The notes beneath the pieces were generated by a model. It made no database searches and had not been told where the DNA came from. It worked only from the letters and a program-made list of their open reading frames with translations. This document shows, one piece after another, positions 51,146 through 59,317 of a stretch of DNA of 64,000 nucleotides. The position numbers and the translations under genes were made by a program. Within the stretch, counting starts at the first letter, position 1. Each line of letters starts with the position of its first letter. The stretch covers positions 53,325 through 117,324 of the forward strand of contig NZ_RWIT01000015.1 in the NCBI RefSeq assembly GCF_003944715.1, written 5' to 3'. The stretch comes from Hymenobacter rigui. Its GTDB lineage: Bacteria; Bacteroidota; Bacteroidia; Cytophagales; Hymenobacteraceae.

Positions 51146-51453
51146 AAGGGGAAGCGTGAAAAATGGAACAGTAGATGAAAAGTGAAATCCGAAAAAATCC
51201 CCAGATCAGTGCTTTACCACCGAGACGGTGGACCGGCATCCTCTCCGGTAGGGGAGGTGAGGATATCCAAACATAACAAGTTTAATTTAATAATAAAAAG
51301 ATTTTTTATAATTTTTCTAATCAAAAGCTTCTTCTGCACTAAATCACCCTGTTCAGCATCAGTCTTTTAATTGTGCTATCAGAAAGAAAAAGTGCACACA
51401 AAAAAAGCCCGGCCGCTAGATGCGACCGGGCTTCCCGTAGTCTGGATCAACCG
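51146..51453. other. 308-base gap: promoter and structured leader of the exported-protein operon
   Basis: No gene is visible. On the minus strand TATGTTTG (51275-51268) matches the -7 consensus; a TTT stands where the -33 TTG is expected. Downstream the leader can form CCTCCCCTACCGGAGAGG and CCACCGTCTCGGTGG hairpins (51215-51260). The stretch 51280-51390 is very AT-rich. The terminator of the OmpA-family gene lies at 51405-51433. Confidence 0.5.
51405..51433 (-). terminator. Terminator after the OmpA-family gene
   Basis: AAGCCCGGCCGC and GCGACCGGGCTT pair with one G-U around TAGAT, followed by a U-run on the minus strand; 21 bases past the stop. Confidence 0.85.
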
Positions 51454-53403
51454 TTATAGGATACGCAACTCAATGCGGCGGTTTTGCTGCCGGTGCTCAT
51501 CGGAGTCGTTGGGATTCAGAGGCTTGGTTTCGCCGTAGCCTTTGAAGCGGAGGCGCTGGGCCTTCACTCCCTGGCTAATCAGATAGGTGTATACGGACTT
51601 GGCCCGGTTCTGCGACAGGACTAAGTTGTCGTCGTCGGAGCCCACGTCGTCGGTGTGGCCCGAAATTTCTACCAGTATGTCCGGGTACTGTTTCATGAAA
51701 CCAACCAACCGGTTCAGCTCCGTCCGCGACTTGGGCTTGAGCTGAAACTCTTTGGTTTCGAAGAACAGGTTGTTGAGCACGATACTACGGCCGGAGCGTA
51801 CCGGCTCCAGGTAGATATCCAGCGTAAGCGGATCAAAGCTGCGTTTGTCGCTGTAGTCGAAACTCAGGCTGCGCATCAGGTACTTATCGGCAGAGGCATA
51901 CATGGCGTACTGCCGGCCTTCGTTGAGCACCACCGTGTACTCGCCGTTTTCGGCGTCGGAGCCTACGTACTGCACCAGTTCATCGGTGTTCAGGTCGTAG
52001 AGCTGCACATCGGCCTTAATGGGTTTTTTGGTGAAGGCGTCGAACACGCGGCCCTGGGTGTAGGTACTGGTTTCGCGGGCCCGCACTTCTTTGGGCACTT
52101 CGAAGCCGAAGAGTTCCACCGGCCTGTCCCGCTCCTGCTTTACGCCCGGCACCGTAGCCTTGGAGCGGGAGCAGAAACCCCGGCGGTTGTCGGAAGTAAT
52201 GAACAAGGAAGCCTCGTTCTCATAGGTATTGAGCGGGAAGCCCAGATTCTGGGGAATGCTCCACTTATCGGCGCCCAACTGCTCACAGCGGTATACATCC
52301 AGCCCCCCCATGCCCACCAGCCCATCGGTAACGTAGTACAGCGTGGTGCCACTGGCATGAATAAAGGGAGCCATATCCTTGCCGGAGGTATTGACCGGGC
52401 TGCCCAGGTTGCGGGCCGGAGTCCAGTTGCCCTGGGCATCCAGCGTTGTAACGTAGATATCCTCCTGCCCTTTGCCACCACGGCGGGTGCTGGTGAAATA
52501 CAGCGTGCGGCCGTCGGCCGACAGCGTCGGTTGAGAATCCCATTCCGGCGAGTTGACATTGCGGCCCAGGTTCTGGGGCTTGCTCCACACATTGCCGGTG
52601 CGGCGCGAGATGTACAGGTCGCAGTTCCCCACGGAGCTGGGCCGGTCGCAGGAAGCAAACACCAGCGTTTTGCCGTCGCCGGATATGGCTCCGGCTCCTT
52701 CGTTGTAGGGCGTGTTGATGGCGGCCGAAATGGAAGCCGGCTCGCCCATACTTCCATCTTTGTTCTGCCGGCTCACAAACAGGTCTTCCCCGCTTTCGGC
52801 GGTTGGGCGGCCCGTAAACAGCAGAAAGCGGCTATCCGCCGTGAGTACGGGGAAATATTGAAACCGAAAAGTATTGAGCGGCTCCGGCAACCGTTCCGGC
52901 TGGATGCCGGTAGGCGCGGCCATAGCCTTCTGCGCAAACTCGCAGTTCATAATCTGGCGTTGCGCCCGTGGAGTGTTGCGCTGGTTTTTGGCAGCCGTTT
53001 TCAGATATTTTTTATAGCTGTCAGCGGCCGTCTGGTACTCACCGAAGGTCATAGCCAGCTCGCCCAGCGTGAAATAGTCGTTGGACCGGGTAGGATCCAC
53101 GGGCAGCTTACCCAGTCCGTCGCGGTACGACTCGAAAGCCAGCTGATTCTCGCCCATGGCTTTCAGCAGGGAGCCCTTCAGCACGTACGGCTCCCCCAAC
53201 GATGGAAACTTCTGATTGAGCTGGGTAAGCGTTTCGATGGCCTTGTTAAAGTCCCGGTCTTTGGCCTGCTCCTGTGCTTTTTCCCAGAGGTTACGGGCTT
53301 TGGTATTAGTGGTACTAATCTTGGTCTGGGCGGCTACCTGCGAAGGAAACAGCCCGCCCGCCGCAAGCAGCAGTACAACCGGGACGAATAACGAACGGCG
53401 CAT
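51454..53403 (-). CDS. OmpA-family protein with TPR, PD40 propeller and carboxypeptidase-type domains
   Basis: A 649-residue envelope protein. The leader MRRSLFVPVVLLLAAGGLFP is cut near AAQ. Residues 30-150 are TPR helices (KAIETLTQLNQKFPSLGEPY). Residues 165-420 form a PD40/WD40-like propeller with repeated S-x-D-G-K/R-T-L-x-F blades (GAISGDGKTLVFASC, PTLSADGRTLYFTSTRRGG). Residues 440-530 are a carboxypeptidase-regulatory-like domain. The C-terminus is OmpA-type peptidoglycan-binding (VEISGHTDDVGSDDDN, SVYTYLISQGVKAQRLRFKG). This layout is common in Bacteroidota and is often linked to gliding or type IX secretion accessories, which is not shown here. Confidence 0.9.
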   Translation of the reverse strand: MRRSLFVPVVLLLAAGGLFPSQVAAQTKISTTNTKARNLWEKAQEQAKDRDFNKAIETLTQLNQKFPSLGEPYVLKGSLLKAMGENQLAFESYRDGLGKLPVDPTRSNDYFTLGELAMTFGEYQTAADSYKKYLKTAAKNQRNTPRAQRQIMNCEFAQKAMAAPTGIQPERLPEPLNTFRFQYFPVLTADSRFLLFTGRPTAESGEDLFVSRQNKDGSMGEPASISAAINTPYNEGAGAISGDGKTLVFASCDRPSSVGNCDLYISRRTGNVWSKPQNLGRNVNSPEWDSQPTLSADGRTLYFTSTRRGGKGQEDIYVTTLDAQGNWTPARNLGSPVNTSGKDMAPFIHASGTTLYYVTDGLVGMGGLDVYRCEQLGADKWSIPQNLGFPLNTYENEASLFITSDNRRGFCSRSKATVPGVKQERDRPVELFGFEVPKEVRARETSTYTQGRVFDAFTKKPIKADVQLYDLNTDELVQYVGSDAENGEYTVVLNEGRQYAMYASADKYLMRSLSFDYSDKRSFDPLTLDIYLEPVRSGRSIVLNNLFFETKEFQLKPKSRTELNRLVGFMKQYPDILVEISGHTDDVGSDDDNLVLSQNRAKSVYTYLISQGVKAQRLRFKGYGETKPLNPNDSDEHRQQNRRIELRIL

Positions 53404-53420
53404 AGGAGAAAAGTAGGGCG

Positions 53421-54026
53421 CTACGGGATATCGAGAAACTTATGCGTCTGCAACGAAACCTGCCACTGCGGGTGGCTCTTCACATACTCCACAATCAGGG
53501 GCATCATATCCGCCGACTTGCTCCACTCCGGCTGCAGGTACAGCCGGCAGTTGGGGCCAACCAAAGCTGCATGTTGCTCAGCCCAGGCAAAGTCACTCTT
53601 GTTGAAGACGATGATTTTGAGCTCGTGGGCCGCAGCCAGCACCGACGGTAGCGGAGCCTTGAATTTCTTGGGCGACACGCAGATCCAGTCCCAGCTGCCG
53701 CTGAGCGGATACGCGCCGCTGGTTTCAATCCAGTTCTGGCAGCCGGCTTCGTGCAGGGCAGCGGTGAGGGGTCCCAGGTCGTGCATCAGCGGCTCACCGC
53801 CGGTAATGACCACGTTGCGGCCAGGATGCTGGGTAACAGCATGGACCAGCGAGGAAAGCGCCTGGCGCGGATGAGCATCCAGGGGCCACGACTCCTTCAC
53901 ATCACACCACACGCAGCCTACATCACACCCACCCAGGCGGATGAAGTAAGCGGCGCGGCCGGTGTTGTAGCCTTCGCCCTGAATGGTGTAGAACTGCTCC
54001 ATAACGGGCAGTTCGGGAGCCGCCAT
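53421..54026 (-). CDS. queE: 7-carboxy-7-deazaguanine synthase (radical SAM)
   Basis: About 201 residues from ATG 54026 (MAAPELPVMEQFYTIQGEGY); a TTG 45 bases upstream is possible. The cluster motif is C-x3-C-x2-C in RLGGCDVGCVWCDVKESW. GGEPLMHDLGPLTAALHEAG and IETSGAYP are SAM-binding regions, and CVSPKKFKAPLPSVLAAAHE and LYLQPEWSK follow. It turns 6-carboxytetrahydropterin into the 7-deazaguanine core in the queuosine pathway. Its stop is 17 bases before the OmpA-family start, so they may be cotranscribed. A strongly folded element lies in front of it. Confidence 0.93.
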   Translation of the reverse strand: MAAPELPVMEQFYTIQGEGYNTGRAAYFIRLGGCDVGCVWCDVKESWPLDAHPRQALSSLVHAVTQHPGRNVVITGGEPLMHDLGPLTAALHEAGCQNWIETSGAYPLSGSWDWICVSPKKFKAPLPSVLAAAHELKIIVFNKSDFAWAEQHAALVGPNCRLYLQPEWSKSADMMPLIVEYVKSHPQWQVSLQTHKFLDIP

Positions 54027-54093
54027 CCCCTGGGCCGGGGACGCCGACGTAACAGGAAGTTCGTGCAGCAAAACAGTTGTATTCGAAAAATAA

Positions 54094-54158
54094 AAAGTCG
54101 GGCCGCCGGGCAGGGATACGCACCAGCGTGCAAGCCCCTCTCCTAACGGCCCGACTTT
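54094..54158 (-). ncRNA. Folded element before queE: terminator or structured leader
   Basis: On the minus strand a perfect 12-pair stem (54158-54147 with 54105-54094, AAAGTCGGGCCG type) encloses about 41 bases that can form AGGG/CCCT and GCAC/GTGC stems, and TTTTTATTTTT follows. The end looks like an intrinsic terminator, but the inner structure is larger than a terminator needs. It could end folD or act as an attenuator or ligand-sensing leader of queE. I do not recognise a known riboswitch class. Confidence 0.4.
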
Positions 54159-54238
54159 AAAAGTAGTACACTCCCCCGAAATCTAAAAGCCTGAGGCGGT
54201 TTTAATTGGATTTTGGAATGAGTTGATGGTTATTGGCT

Positions 54239-54289
54239 GCCCGTTGCCAGTTGTTCGTTCAAAGCTGAAACGAACAACTGGCAACGGGC
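54239..54289. repeat. Palindromic word element (element G, related to element A)
   Basis: Perfect 21-base arms at 54239-54259 and 54269-54289 (words GCCCGTTGCCAG and TTGTTCGTT) around a 9-base loop, with looser pairing beyond. It follows the folD stop by 17 bases. It shares AGTTGTTCGTT with the element at 9692. Confidence 0.85.
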
Positions 54290-54306
54290 AACTAACAACT
54301 GATATC

Positions 54307-55212
54307 TCAGTACACCTCCCCTTTGGCGGCACGTAAGGTATTGAGCAGCAACATGGCAATGGTCATGGGGCCGACGCCACCGGGTACCGGAGTGATGTAA
54401 GAAGTCAATGGTGCCACCTCGGAGAAGTTAACGTCGCCTTTCAGGGCCCAACCCGACTTCTTGGCAGCGTCCTCTACCCGCGTAGTGCCCACGTCAATTA
54501 CCACAGCTCCGGGCTTCACCATATCGGCCGTTACGAACTCCGGACGGCCCAGGGCAGCTACCAGAATATCGGCCGTGCGGGTAATTTCGGCTAGGTTCTG
54601 GGTGCGGGAATGGCATAAAGTAACCGTGCAGTTACCAGGTTCTAAGTTCTTAGCCAGCAATATACTAACCGGCGTACCCACAATATTGCTTCGCCCGATA
54701 ACCACGCAGTGCTTACCATCAGTAGGCAGCTCGTAGCGGCGCAGCAGCTCCACAATACCCGAGGGAGTAGCAGGCAGCAGTGCGGGCAAGCCGGCTACCA
54801 TTCGGCCGATATTCATGGGGTGAAAACCATCCACATCCTTCTCCGGCCGCACTGCCTCAATCACCTTGTTGGTATCAATGTGGCGGGGCAAGGGCAGCTG
54901 CACAATGAAGCCATCAATGGCCGGGTCTTGGTTCAGCTCCTCCACCTTGGCCAGCAGCTCGGCCTCGGTGATGGTGTCTTCGTACCGCAACAGCGTGCTT
55001 TCAAAGCCGACCCGCTCGCAGGCCAGTACCTTGTTGCGCACGTAGGTTTCGGAGCCCCCATCGTGGCCGACGAGGATAGCCGCCAAATGGGGCACCTTCT
55101 GGCCGGCAGCCTTGCGCTGGGTTACTTCGGCGGCAATTTCAGCCTTGATGTTCTCGGCGGTCTGCTTGCCGTCGATGAGGCGGTAGGTGGTGGCGTCGGG
55201 GGCTGTGGTCAT
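54307..55212 (-). CDS. folD: Methylenetetrahydrofolate dehydrogenase/cyclohydrolase
   Basis: A 301-residue bifunctional enzyme of standard length. ATG 55212 (MTTAPDATTYRLIDGKQTAE) starts it. PHLAAILVGHDGGSETYVRN contains the conserved Tyr and the following Lys region (NKVLACERVGFES). DGFIVQLPLPRHIDTNKVIE, KDVDGFHPMNIGRM, ATPSGIVELLRRYE, and CVVIGRSNIVGTPVSILLAK (nucleotide fold) follow, and it ends PVPGGVGPMTIAMLLLNTLR. It interconverts one-carbon tetrahydrofolates. A 59-residue gene stands 12 bases before it in the same direction. Confidence 0.96.
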   Translation of the reverse strand: MTTAPDATTYRLIDGKQTAENIKAEIAAEVTQRKAAGQKVPHLAAILVGHDGGSETYVRNKVLACERVGFESTLLRYEDTITEAELLAKVEELNQDPAIDGFIVQLPLPRHIDTNKVIEAVRPEKDVDGFHPMNIGRMVAGLPALLPATPSGIVELLRRYELPTDGKHCVVIGRSNIVGTPVSILLAKNLEPGNCTVTLCHSRTQNLAEITRTADILVAALGRPEFVTADMVKPGAVVIDVGTTRVEDAAKKSGWALKGDVNFSEVAPLTSYITPVPGGVGPMTIAMLLLNTLRAAKGEVY

Positions 55213-55224
55213 GCTGGATTTTGG

Positions 55225-55404
55225 TTATTTCTGATCGGGAGTTTGCTTGTTGGCGTTGGCGGCAATGGCGGCGGCACCGGCGGCCTGCAGGGCGGCTTCC
55301 ATGGCGGGCCAGTCGTCGCGCCACCGGAACTTGCGCTCCTGTCCTTTGATGATTTTTTCCAGTTGCTCCTGGCTCGTACAGTTCTTGAGAAGGGTATCGG
55401 ACAT
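55225..55404 (-). CDS. 59-residue soluble protein, unknown
   Basis: ATG 55404 opens a 59-residue frame, MSDTLLKNCTSQEQLEKIIK, then GQERKFRWRDDWPAMEAALQ and an Ala/Asn-rich tail ending TPDQK. It has no signal peptide or helix long enough to cross a membrane. A strong terminator separates it from lepA upstream, and folD starts 12 bases downstream, so it is likely the first gene of a unit with folD. I do not know the family. Its charged K-F-R-W-R-D-D-W core and clean spacing support that it is real. Confidence 0.5.
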   Translation of the reverse strand: MSDTLLKNCTSQEQLEKIIKGQERKFRWRDDWPAMEAALQAAGAAAIAANANKQTPDQK

Positions 55405-55489
55405 GTTCTTGAAAGGGTTAATCAGTACACGCCGTGTCAAGAAGTGTATGAGGTAAATGAGAAAGTGTTGAAAAGTTGTAGCACAAAAA

Positions 55490-55512
55490 AACGCGCCCCA
55501 ATGGGGCGCGTT
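55490..55512 (-). terminator. Terminator after lepA
   Basis: AACGCGCCCCA and TGGGGCGCGTT with a one-base loop, followed by seven U on the minus strand, just after the lepA stop. Confidence 0.9.
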
Positions 55513-55520
55513 CCACTTCG

Positions 55521-57308
55521 TTAGTCGATTTTCAGAACGGCCAGGAAGGCCTCCTGCGGAATTTCTACTGAGCCGACCTGGCGCATCCGCTTCTTGCCTT
55601 CTTTCTGCTTTTCGAGCAGTTTGCGCTTCCGGCTGATGTCGCCGCCGTAGCACTTGGCAATTACGTTTTTGCGCAGGGCCTTCACGGTTTCGCGGGCAAT
55701 AATCTTTTGCCCGATAGAGGCCTGGATGGCAATTTCGAATTGCTGGCGGGGCAGCAGCTCCCGGAGCTTTTCGCAGAGGCGGCGGCCCCACTCGTAGCTC
55801 TTGGAGCGGTGCACGATGGCCGATAAGGCATCGACCTTCTCCCCGTTCAGCATCACGTCCAGCTTTACCATGTCCGATTCGCGGAAGCCAATCAGCTCGT
55901 AATCAAGCGAAGCGTAACCGCGCGAAATGGTTTTGAGCTTGTCGAAGAAGTCGAACACGATTTCCGACAGGGGCAGCTCAAACGTCAGCTCCACCCGCTC
56001 AGAGGTCAGGTAGCTCTGGCCCTTGATGATGCCGCGCTTCTCCATGCACAGCGTGATGATGGGCCCTACGTAATCGGCCGCCGTGATGATCTGGGCTTTG
56101 ATGTAGGGTTCCTCGATGTGCTTGATCATGTTCGGCTCGGGCATTTCGCTCGGGGCGTTGATGGTCAGCAGCTGGTCTTTGGTACCGGTGGCGTGGAACT
56201 GCACCGAAGGAACGGTGGTAATTACCGTCATGTTGAACTCGCGCTCCAGGCGCTCCTGCACAATTTCCATGTGCAGCATGCCCAGGAAGCCGCACCGGAA
56301 ACCGAAGCCCAGGGCTACCGACGTTTCAGGCTCCCACACCAGGGAAGCGTCGTTCAACTGCAGCTTCTCCATGCACGAGCGAAGTTCTTCATACTCAGTG
56401 GTATCTACCGGATAAATACCAGCGAATACCATCGGCTTCACGTCCTCGAAACCCACAATGGCTTCGGCCGTGGGACGGGCTACGTGCGTGATGGTGTCGC
56501 CTACTTTTACCTCCCGGGCTTCCTTAATCCCCGAAATGAGGTAGCCTACGTTGCCGGCGCCAATCTCAAGGCGGGGCTCCTGGTTGAGGCCGAGAATACC
56601 GATTTCATCGGCACCGTATTCCTTGCCCGTTGCCATGAAGCGGAGCTTGTCGCCTTTCTTCATGGTGCCGTTCTTGATGCGGAACAGGACCTCAATGCCG
56701 CGGTAGGAGTTGAAGACCGAATCGAAGATGAGAGCCTGCAGCGGCGCGTCCGGGTCGCCCTGGGGGGCCGGAATTCGCTCACAGATGGCATTCAGAATGG
56801 CTTCGATGCCAATACCGGATTTGCCCGAAGCAGGAATGATTTCCTCCCGCTCACACCCAATAAGGTCCACAATTTCGTCTGACACCTCCTCCGGCATGGA
56901 GTGGGGCAGGTCGATTTTATTGAGCACCGGGATGATAGTCAGGTCGGAGCCGATGGCCAAGTACAGGTTGCTGATGGTCTGGGCTTCGATACCCTGCGAG
57001 GAGTCCACAATCAGCAAAGCGCCTTCGCAGGCAGCAATGGAGCGGGATACTTCGTAGCTGAAATCGACGTGGCCGGGCGTATCAATCAGGTTGAGCGTGT
57101 ACTGCTCACCCTTGTACTGATACTGCATCTGGATGGCGTGGCTCTTGATGGTAATGCCCCGCTCCCGCTCCAGGTCCATATTGTCGAGCAGCTGGGCTTG
57201 CATGTCGCGCTTGGCCACAGTGCTGGTGAATTCCAACAGGCGGTCGGCCAGGGTGCTTTTGCCGTGGTCGATGTGGGCGATGATGCAGAAATTGCGAATG
57301 TTCTTCAC
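55521..57308 (-). CDS. lepA: Elongation factor 4 (back-translocating GTPase)
   Basis: A 595-residue translational GTPase, standard length, with a GTG start at 57308. MKNIRNFCIIAHIDHGKSTL holds the P-loop; then come ERERGITIKSHA, DTPGHVDFSYEV and PVLNKIDLP. Domain II has VFNSYRGIEVLFRIKNG and GFGFRCGFLGMLHMEIVQER is the EF-G-like domain. The LepA-specific C-terminus contains IQASIGQKIIARETVKALRK, CYGGDISRKRKLLEKQKEGK and ends LAVLKID. It remobilises stalled ribosomes under ionic stress. It is followed by its own terminator. Confidence 0.97.
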   Translation of the reverse strand: MKNIRNFCIIAHIDHGKSTLADRLLEFTSTVAKRDMQAQLLDNMDLERERGITIKSHAIQMQYQYKGEQYTLNLIDTPGHVDFSYEVSRSIAACEGALLIVDSSQGIEAQTISNLYLAIGSDLTIIPVLNKIDLPHSMPEEVSDEIVDLIGCEREEIIPASGKSGIGIEAILNAICERIPAPQGDPDAPLQALIFDSVFNSYRGIEVLFRIKNGTMKKGDKLRFMATGKEYGADEIGILGLNQEPRLEIGAGNVGYLISGIKEAREVKVGDTITHVARPTAEAIVGFEDVKPMVFAGIYPVDTTEYEELRSCMEKLQLNDASLVWEPETSVALGFGFRCGFLGMLHMEIVQERLEREFNMTVITTVPSVQFHATGTKDQLLTINAPSEMPEPNMIKHIEEPYIKAQIITAADYVGPIITLCMEKRGIIKGQSYLTSERVELTFELPLSEIVFDFFDKLKTISRGYASLDYELIGFRESDMVKLDVMLNGEKVDALSAIVHRSKSYEWGRRLCEKLRELLPRQQFEIAIQASIGQKIIARETVKALRKNVIAKCYGGDISRKRKLLEKQKEGKKRMRQVGSVEIPQEAFLAVLKID

Positions 57309-57525
57309 TAGAGGCGGTTTTTTCCGAGGGCGAAGGTACGCAAAAGGCCCCGAAAACGCTAGAAACTGTCGGCTGCATACACGCCCCCGGTGCTGCTCCT
57401 GGCTGCCGGACGGCGGTAACCAACCGGAGCTTACCTGAGTTCTGGCAAAGAAAGCTGCCCGCTCAACGCAACCGGCAACTTAAACTCTCGTTATTTCGCG
57501 TCCCCTACTTTATTGAATCGAGTTT

Positions 57526-58395
57526 GTGTTAGTTCGTCGGCTGCTGCTGTGCTGGGTGCTTTGCATCATTTCATCTCCCCTGTTTGCGCAGGCCTTTACC
57601 GTGGAAGGGCAGGTGCGTAACGCCCGTACCAACCAGCCTGTCCCGTTTGCCACGCTGGGTATCATTGGCCGTACTATTGGTACGGTGGCCGATGAAGAGG
57701 GACGGTATATTCTGCGGTTCCCGGCCGCCCCTACCGATTCACTGGTTATCACCAGCGTGGGCTTTTTTCGGGCGGCCGTTTCGCCGCAGGCTTTGCTGAA
57801 CGGACAGCGGGAATTTGCCCTGGTGCCGCTGGAACAGGCCCTGCCCGACGTGGTAGTGCAGCGCCGCCAGGTGAAAGCCGGGCAGCTGGGCCGCACCCAA
57901 CCCACCGGCGACGTGCTCTGGACGACCGGCTCCTCGGGCAAGGAAACCGTTGACGATGAGTGGGGCTGGGAACTGGGTACGGTGCTCACACCCAAACGCC
58001 CTGCCTACCTCGATGTGCTGCACGTGTACCTGGCCACGAATACCTACGAGCACCTGCGCTTCCGCCTGAACCTGTACGCGCTGGAAAACGGCCGCCCCGG
58101 CCGGGCCCTACTGGCGCAGGACATCCAGCTCACGACCACCGACCGGCAGCGGGGCTGGGTTCAGTTGGACGTGAGCAGCTACGATATCCGCCTGGAGGCC
58201 CAGCCCGTAGTGGCGACTATTCAATGGCTGCAAAGCGAGAAAACCGAGCCCTGGGACAAGTATTTCTCCATTCCGGTGCGCCGCGACAAAAAGCAGCTGA
58301 TGGTGGAGCGGGAGAACAGCCAGGCCGTCTGGACGATTCAGGCCATGCAGCCCAGCCTGTATTTTACGGTGCTGGAGGAAGTGGAGAAGAAGTAA
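57526..58395 (+). CDS. Exported protein with carboxypeptidase-regulatory-like domain
   Basis: A 289-residue protein starting at GTG 57526 (MLVRRLLLCWVLCIISSPLF, signal peptide cut near FAQA). Residues 25-95 form the beta-sandwich domain: TVEGQVRNARTNQPVPFATL, IGTVADEEGRYILRFPA and DSLVITSVGFF, as in the plug-side domain of many Bacteroidota surface proteins. Residues 110-290 are beta-rich (DEWGWELGTVLTPKRPAYLD, LRFRLNLYALENGRPGRALL, RGWVQLDVSSYDIRLEAQPV, PSLYFTVLEEVEKK). No TonB-dependent barrel follows. The role is unknown; surface or periplasmic binding is a guess. Confidence 0.8.
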   Translation: MLVRRLLLCWVLCIISSPLFAQAFTVEGQVRNARTNQPVPFATLGIIGRTIGTVADEEGRYILRFPAAPTDSLVITSVGFFRAAVSPQALLNGQREFALVPLEQALPDVVVQRRQVKAGQLGRTQPTGDVLWTTGSSGKETVDDEWGWELGTVLTPKRPAYLDVLHVYLATNTYEHLRFRLNLYALENGRPGRALLAQDIQLTTTDRQRGWVQLDVSSYDIRLEAQPVVATIQWLQSEKTEPWDKYFSIPVRRDKKQLMVERENSQAVWTIQAMQPSLYFTVLEEVEKK

Positions 58396-58458
58396 TTCTT
58401 TAAAAACTCCCGTGGTAAATGCCGCAACAGCCAACATCAAGAGAACGGCTTGTAATAA

Positions 58459-59187
58459 CTAGCCTATTCGCTTATTAATTGCCGCTACGTGCCCGGCTCT
58501 CAGTATCAGCAATAAGTACACGAACAGCATAGCTACTGGAACCGTCAAATGGTCACCATCAATGATTGTGGTTACTAGGTAAAGACCCGCTAAGACAAGC
58601 CAACCACCAATAAAAACTTCTGCCAGAATTAACCACCATTTATAAACAATTGGTTTTTCGAACATGGGACCACCCATTTTTGCGGGCCAGATTAATAGGA
58701 GTAGCAGAATATTGAGTACTGGCCAGCAAGCGAGCAGAGTAGCCTGCCCATAGTATAGAGGTATACCTATTGAATCAGCAAAAGGCGGATAATCTCCTCT
58801 TGCGCCCCGGTATCCATAATACCAGTAGAGCGCTGCAAACAAGACTACCCAACCTATATTAAACCAAACGACAACCTGTCGTTTGGTAGGGGTGCGCAAT
58901 TGCCGAAAGTCCTGCAGTGAATGAATGCGTCGAACTGTAACGAACAGTAGTATGGTAATGCCAGCAATAGCAACACCTGAACTCACATCGAGCAATTCGT
59001 TGCGGTTAGTGCGCAGTTCTGCTTCTCGCTGGTAATATGTAGACCTGGATTCGTTCAGCAATTGCTGACGCAAATCCTCTTCCGTTTGAACCGCATCACC
59101 CTTGAAGGCGGGCATATTGCTGGCGTATAACCACACACTGGCTCCTAGTATAATTACCCCAATAAGCAGGGCTCGTACACGATTCAT
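58459..59187 (-). CDS. Multi-pass membrane protein, AT-rich, unknown function
   Basis: A 242-residue protein. ATG 59187 (MNRVRALLIGVIILGASVWL) starts the first helix. A polar coiled stretch follows (EDLRQQLLNESRSTYYQREA), then five helices near 75-95 (VAIAGITILLFVTVRR), 115-135 (VVVWFNIGWVVLFAALYWYY), 155-180 (LLACWPVLNILLLLLIWPAK), 190-215 and 218-235. The gene is lower in GC than its neighbours and uses more AT-ending codons. The fold cannot be named. It is convergent with the exported protein gene and divergent from icmF. Confidence 0.58.
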   Translation of the reverse strand: MNRVRALLIGVIILGASVWLYASNMPAFKGDAVQTEEDLRQQLLNESRSTYYQREAELRTNRNELLDVSSGVAIAGITILLFVTVRRIHSLQDFRQLRTPTKRQVVVWFNIGWVVLFAALYWYYGYRGARGDYPPFADSIGIPLYYGQATLLACWPVLNILLLLLIWPAKMGGPMFEKPIVYKWWLILAEVFIGGWLVLAGLYLVTTIIDGDHLTVPVAMLFVYLLLILRAGHVAAINKRIG

Positions 59188-59317
59188 ATAGCTAATTTTT
59201 TTTACCCGCGAAGATAGAAGGGAGTAGCTCATCTTCAGAAACAAGCCCCCGCGCCTCCCCGCCGGGGCTTTTTTTGTACCTTCACCCCTCGAATTCCACC
59301 CACTTTGTACTGCGCGT

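Noticed and set aside
51655..53391. A 578-codon plus-strand frame opposite the OmpA-family gene
   Set aside because: The minus-strand protein has signal peptide, propeller blades and OmpA motif; the other frame has none.
54094..54158. The folded element before queE as a tRNA
   Set aside because: A T-loop-like GGTGCGTATCCC is present, but the 12-pair outer stem, missing anticodon arm and U-run do not fit a tRNA.
55405..55791. Upstream extension of the 59-residue gene before folD
   Set aside because: That part overlaps the 3' end of lepA and its terminator. ATG 55404 after the terminator is the sensible start.
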